Part shown: piece by piece, positions 4,821 to 7,490 of the stretch
Layout: every line of letters begins with the position of its first letter
Position numbering within the stretch: position 1 is the stretch's first letter
NCBI GenBank assembly: GCA_002508425.1
Contig: DAKU01000074.1
Span: forward strand, 1 to 7,490
From: Methanosarcinaceae archaeon UBA470
Lineage (GTDB): Archaea > Halobacteriota > Methanosarcinia > Methanosarcinales > Methanosarcinaceae
Direction: 5' to 3'
DNA length: 7,490 nucleotides
Made by a program: the position numbers and the translations under genes
Notes under the pieces: generated by a model
Told to the model about the DNA's origin: nothing
The model's input: only the letters and a program-made list of their open reading frames with translations
The model's database searches: none

Positions 4821-6281
4821 TTATTGCTCTTTCAGTATTCTTTTGATGTATAGAAGTCCAACTATGTTAATCAATATAATAACGAGAGCTCCTATTATAT
4901 ATCTAGGCTTCCAGTAATCTGCCGGATCTGAAGCAGAAGTATCCATACTGAACACAACAAGCTGATCTGAACCGGCTTCTATTTCCTTCTGGAATATCTC
5001 AGATTTTGTATCATCCGGAATATATTTCACAGTATATTTCTTCTGTCTGTCAAGTCCGATGAATATATAATTGTCATCATTGGAAGCATGCTGTATTAGT
5101 TCTCCCTCAGTCCAAAGTTCAATTGTACCTGTAGATGGTCCGCGTACACCCAACGTAGTATGTTCTTTTAAAGGAATCTGAATACCATCAGACTTCTTCA
5201 ATCCATTTGGCAGATTCATTATGCTCAGGAGTGTAGAAGCAATGTCTTGCTGACCATATTCCTCATTAAGTAGTTTTACAGGTACGTCCGGTGCATGTAC
5301 TATGAATGGTATCATCTGGGATTCATCCATTCCTGAATATGGATCTGACTGATGGCCCCCTTTACTATCAGATGATGTAAAACTCATTCCATGGTCTGCT
5401 GTGAATACAAATGCAATATTATGCTCTGTGCATGTCTGGAACAGTGGTACTATATCCCTGTCCAACCCCTGTATAGTACCGATGTAACCATCGTATTTCC
5501 TGTAATGTCCGGCTGCATCGACTGCGCCTACATTCACTGTAAGGATATACTTCTGTTCAGGAGCTTCTGCAGCCATATACTCTACGACCTGCGAAGCTGT
5601 TGTCAAAGCCCATCTGTCATATGTATCATATCTTTCCTGGGAAGCCTGTTTGGATTCCTGCAGCTGAGCAGGAAGTTGCAGGGCTTGCTCTTGCATGATT
5701 TCCCTAATATTCATGCAAATGTTGTTAGATGAAACGGATGATGACGATTCCACTACTATACCCGGATTATTCATGGAATTCGACGTATCATGAACTATCA
5801 CATCATGTTCATCACATATGCTTGAAGAGTCTCCTTTTTCCATGATTCCAAAAGCTAGGCAGTCATAGTCGTGGGCAACGTCATAGATAGTACCCATTGG
5901 CATTCCCACAGTATCCGAAAGTGCCTGAGAGTTACCCGTGACAAGTACAGAATGGCCTGCTTCGGTGTATGTTTGAGGGACTCTGATCATAGATACTTTA
6001 GTCCCACTTTCACTTAAGACCGATAGGTTGTGAAAATAAGGGACTTTCAGAGAGCTACCATCCAGAGAATGTGGTGTATATTCCTGATAGATATATGGTG
6101 CACCTAATCCATCCACTATCACAAGAACCATACCAGAGGGAGTAGGAACAGAATTTACCATAACCTCAGTATATGCAGTTGCAGGAATTGCTGAACAAAG
6201 GCAATAGATGAATAATACGAACAATAAATAGCATGAACTACTTTTTCTATTCTTTATTGGTGCTATTAGCAGGCTAACCAT
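4821..6281 (-). CDS. membrane-anchored alkaline-phosphatase/phosphoglycerate-mutase-superfamily hydrolase
   Basis: This 486-residue protein has an N-terminal signal segment (basic N-R-K at 11-13, hydrophobic 18-35, A-T-A at 34-36 as a possible cleavage site). A C-terminal transmembrane helix (about 461-479) is followed by a short basic tail. The catalytic part should therefore face outward, tethered by the C-terminus. Metal-site motifs of the alkaline phosphatase superfamily are present in order: VDGLG (D57), TEAGHSVLVTG with T106 at the nucleophile position, VDAAGH (D255, H259), TADHGM (D296, H297) and GGH (H310). A threonine nucleophile is usual for phosphodiesterase, iPGM-like and related branches, so the substrate could be a phosphomonoester, a phosphodiester or another ester. 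It is not a formylglycine sulfatase, since no CxPxR is seen. Residues about 375-450 add a strand-rich region before the anchor. The ATG lacks a ribosome-binding site, and a TATA box 20-30 bases upstream implies a leaderless mRNA. Confidence 0.87.
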   Translation of the reverse strand: MVSLLIAPIKNRKSSSCYLLFVLFIYCLCSAIPATAYTEVMVNSVPTPSGMVLVIVDGLGAPYIYQEYTPHSLDGSSLKVPYFHNLSVLSESGTKVSMIRVPQTYTEAGHSVLVTGNSQALSDTVGMPMGTIYDVAHDYDCLAFGIMEKGDSSSICDEHDVIVHDTSNSMNNPGIVVESSSSVSSNNICMNIREIMQEQALQLPAQLQESKQASQERYDTYDRWALTTASQVVEYMAAEAPEQKYILTVNVGAVDAAGHYRKYDGYIGTIQGLDRDIVPLFQTCTEHNIAFVFTADHGMSFTSSDSKGGHQSDPYSGMDESQMIPFIVHAPDVPVKLLNEEYGQQDIASTLLSIMNLPNGLKKSDGIQIPLKEHTTLGVRGPSTGTIELWTEGELIQHASNDDNYIFIGLDRQKKYTVKYIPDDTKSEIFQKEIEAGSDQLVVFSMDTSASDPADYWKPRYIIGALVIILINIVGLLYIKRILKEQ

Positions 6282-6300
6282 GCGTTTTAATTAATCGTTT

Positions 6301-6311
6301 AATATAATAAA
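6301..6311 (-). promoter_or_regulatory. TATA box for a leaderless transcript
   Basis: The minus strand reads TTTATTATATT, preceded by the purine-rich AGAAAG that would suit a BRE. It lies 20 to 30 bases upstream of the ATG at 6281, so transcription should start at or next to the A of the start codon. The absence of any Shine-Dalgarno sequence before this ATG agrees. Confidence 0.6.
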
Positions 6312-6339
6312 CTTTCTATTGTAATCCCACAAGAGGTAC

Positions 6340-6360
6340 ATATTGTTCTAAATACAATAT
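6340..6360. repeat. perfect 7-bp inverted repeat after the transporter stop
   Basis: ATATTGT and ACAATAT flank the 7-base spacer ATTTAGA (minus strand), three bases past the transporter's TAG stop and about 30 bases upstream of the next gene's TATA box. It could terminate or stabilise the transporter mRNA, or be an operator for the ectophosphatase gene. The stem is AT-rich and weak, and no T-run follows directly. Confidence 0.4.
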
Positions 6361-6363
6361 TGC

Positions 6364-7490
6364 CTATACTCTGCTCTCACTTTCCAGTTTATTACTCATG
6401 AGTATTGGCAGACAAAGGGCAAGACCACAAAGGACAAAGACCAGTCTAAAACCTAATCCCGAAATAAGAGTACCTGCGATAATGGGCATAAACCCCATGC
6501 CTGCATAGGTGTATGTGTTAAAGATTCCCATCAAAATTCCTCTGTTACTTTGCATATGAGATACGGCAACAGGTAGACCTATCAAGCCTATGCCTGAGCC
6601 TATACCTACTAGGATGAAACCAGGTATTGGATTGTATGCTGTAATTATCGTGCCCAATGCAGCAAATATAAGCCCATTCCTAACCATAGTATTATAATGT
6701 AGCCGAAGCCTCCCTGCAATAATATTAGTTATCATTGAACTAGCATACATTCCCGCAATTGCTATACCAAGCTCTTTCTTGCTCAAAAAATCGATACTAT
6801 AATCAGGATAAAGAGCGAGCACAACTCCTGTAACGCCAAATAACAAAAATGAACTAGACCATATTCTAAGATAGTTATCCTTGAATACTATACTCCTTAT
6901 ATCTGAAAGCGTTTGGATTTTACTGTTTACTAATCTTCTCTCACTTTTATCTCTCACTTTTTCTGTAGAATATTGTTCCCGTACACCAATTAAAAGCAAT
7001 AGAATAGAAAGCAAAGTGAAAAGGAAAATCCCTCCTTTGATGTAACTGTGCGCAAGGTAACCGGAAATAGCAATACTCACTGCAAGGCCAGCATTAAGCA
7101 GGAAATTGAACTCACCAAATAATCTGTTTCTTTCTTCGTGTTCTGAAAGTAAAGAATATGCCGATGGAAAAAAAGCACCACATGCTGTACCTTCTATCAA
7201 CCGGGCAAGAGTGAGCCAATAGATTCCTTTCATTTCCAGCAGCATTATTCCTGCAACAGATGTGAGAAACATGCTGAAAACTACTAGTCTTTTTCTACCA
7301 TATATATCAGAAAGGAAGCCAAATGGTAGCATTGTAAGCAGTGCACCGATAAAATATGCCGAGAACAATAATGAAGAAGACAAAGCGCTATGGGAGGTAT
7401 GATCCACAACTGCGAGCTCTGGCAATACGGGTATGACTGAATTGGATAGCCCCATTATAAGGAACACGGTAGCATATACAAAAAATTTAT
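6364..7490 (-). CDS. major facilitator superfamily transporter, 5' end outside the window
   Basis: 374 residues are visible. Although a GTG occurs at 7467, the frame stays open to the window edge and the added residues (KFFVYAT) continue the first hydrophobic helix, so the true start lies beyond 7490. About twelve transmembrane helices can be traced. The MFS motif A, P-F-G-F-L-S-D-I-Y-G-R-K-R, lies between helices 2 and 3, and a charged cytoplasmic loop (about visible residues 170-205, rich in K, R, E and S) separates the two six-helix halves. The layout suggests a drug- or metabolite-efflux type of transporter in the cell membrane, but the substrate cannot be read from the sequence. It ends in TAG, 82 bases before the ectophosphatase gene, which has its own promoter, so the two are probably separate transcripts. 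Confidence 0.88.
   Translation of the reverse strand, partial: KFFVYATVFLIMGLSNSVIPVLPELAVVDHTSHSALSSSLLFSAYFIGALLTMLPFGFLSDIYGRKRLVVFSMFLTSVAGIMLLEMKGIYWLTLARLIEGTACGAFFPSAYSLLSEHEERNRLFGEFNFLLNAGLAVSIAISGYLAHSYIKGGIFLFTLLSILLLLIGVREQYSTEKVRDKSERRLVNSKIQTLSDIRSIVFKDNYLRIWSSSFLLFGVTGVVLALYPDYSIDFLSKKELGIAIAGMYASSMITNIIAGRLRLHYNTMVRNGLIFAALGTIITAYNPIPGFILVGIGSGIGLIGLPVAVSHMQSNRGILMGIFNTYTYAGMGFMPIIAGTLISGLGFRLVFVLCGLALCLPILMSNKLESESRV

Noticed and set aside
7465..7467. GTG as the start of the MFS transporter
   Set aside because: The frame is open to the window edge, and the residues before this GTG complete the first transmembrane helix. It is an internal valine.
1..7490. CRISPR array, tRNA/rRNA genes, insertion sequences
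   Set aside because: No regularly spaced repeats, cloverleaf-like tract, transposase motifs or terminal inverted repeats with target duplications were seen.

Overview
The window looks like chromosomal DNA from a methanogenic archaeon, most likely of the Methanosarcinales (Methanosarcina/Methanolobus-like). This is an inference from protein character: an Archaeoglobus-type IscS, a DUF2284 protein, a PP1-like archaeal phosphatase, AT-rich TATA elements and oligo-T ends. No 16S or methanogenesis gene is present to prove it. All nine genes lie on the minus strand, so transcription runs from high to low coordinates. No RNA gene, insertion sequence or CRISPR array was seen, and no gene-free stretch exceeds 123 bases.

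Layout in transcription order. (1) 7490-6364: an MFS transporter whose 5' end lies beyond the window. (2) 6281-4821: a secreted, membrane-anchored alkaline-phosphatase-superfamily metalloenzyme with a TATA box placed for a leaderless mRNA. (3) 4771-3962: a soluble PPP-family serine/threonine phosphatase. (4) 3921-124: a tight six-gene sulfur/metal operon with gaps of 7 to 18 bases: tusA, a DsrE2-like gene, an iscS-like gene, iscU fused to a DUF59 domain, a DUF2284 cysteine-rich protein, and a TPR protein with a C-terminal cysteine cluster. A TATA box overlapping the phosphatase stop codon probably drives the operon, and T-tracts beyond the last gene probably end it.

The operon is the most interesting part. 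Its IscS-like protein keeps the persulfide cysteine (C327) and the substrate-carboxylate pair (N155, R353). It has lost the lysine that forms the Schiff base with PLP (T207 in its place) and the histidine that stacks on PLP (D105). The scaffold IscU next to it is intact. Two persulfide carriers, TusA and DsrE2, are the first genes of the same transcript. I infer a sulfur relay in which persulfide sulfur, perhaps from sulfide and not from cysteine, passes through TusA/DsrE2 and the degenerate IscS to IscU for Fe-S cluster assembly. The DUF2284 and TPR-Cys proteins would be cluster-binding partners, clients or accessory factors. The two phosphatases and the transporter upstream show no evident link to this system.
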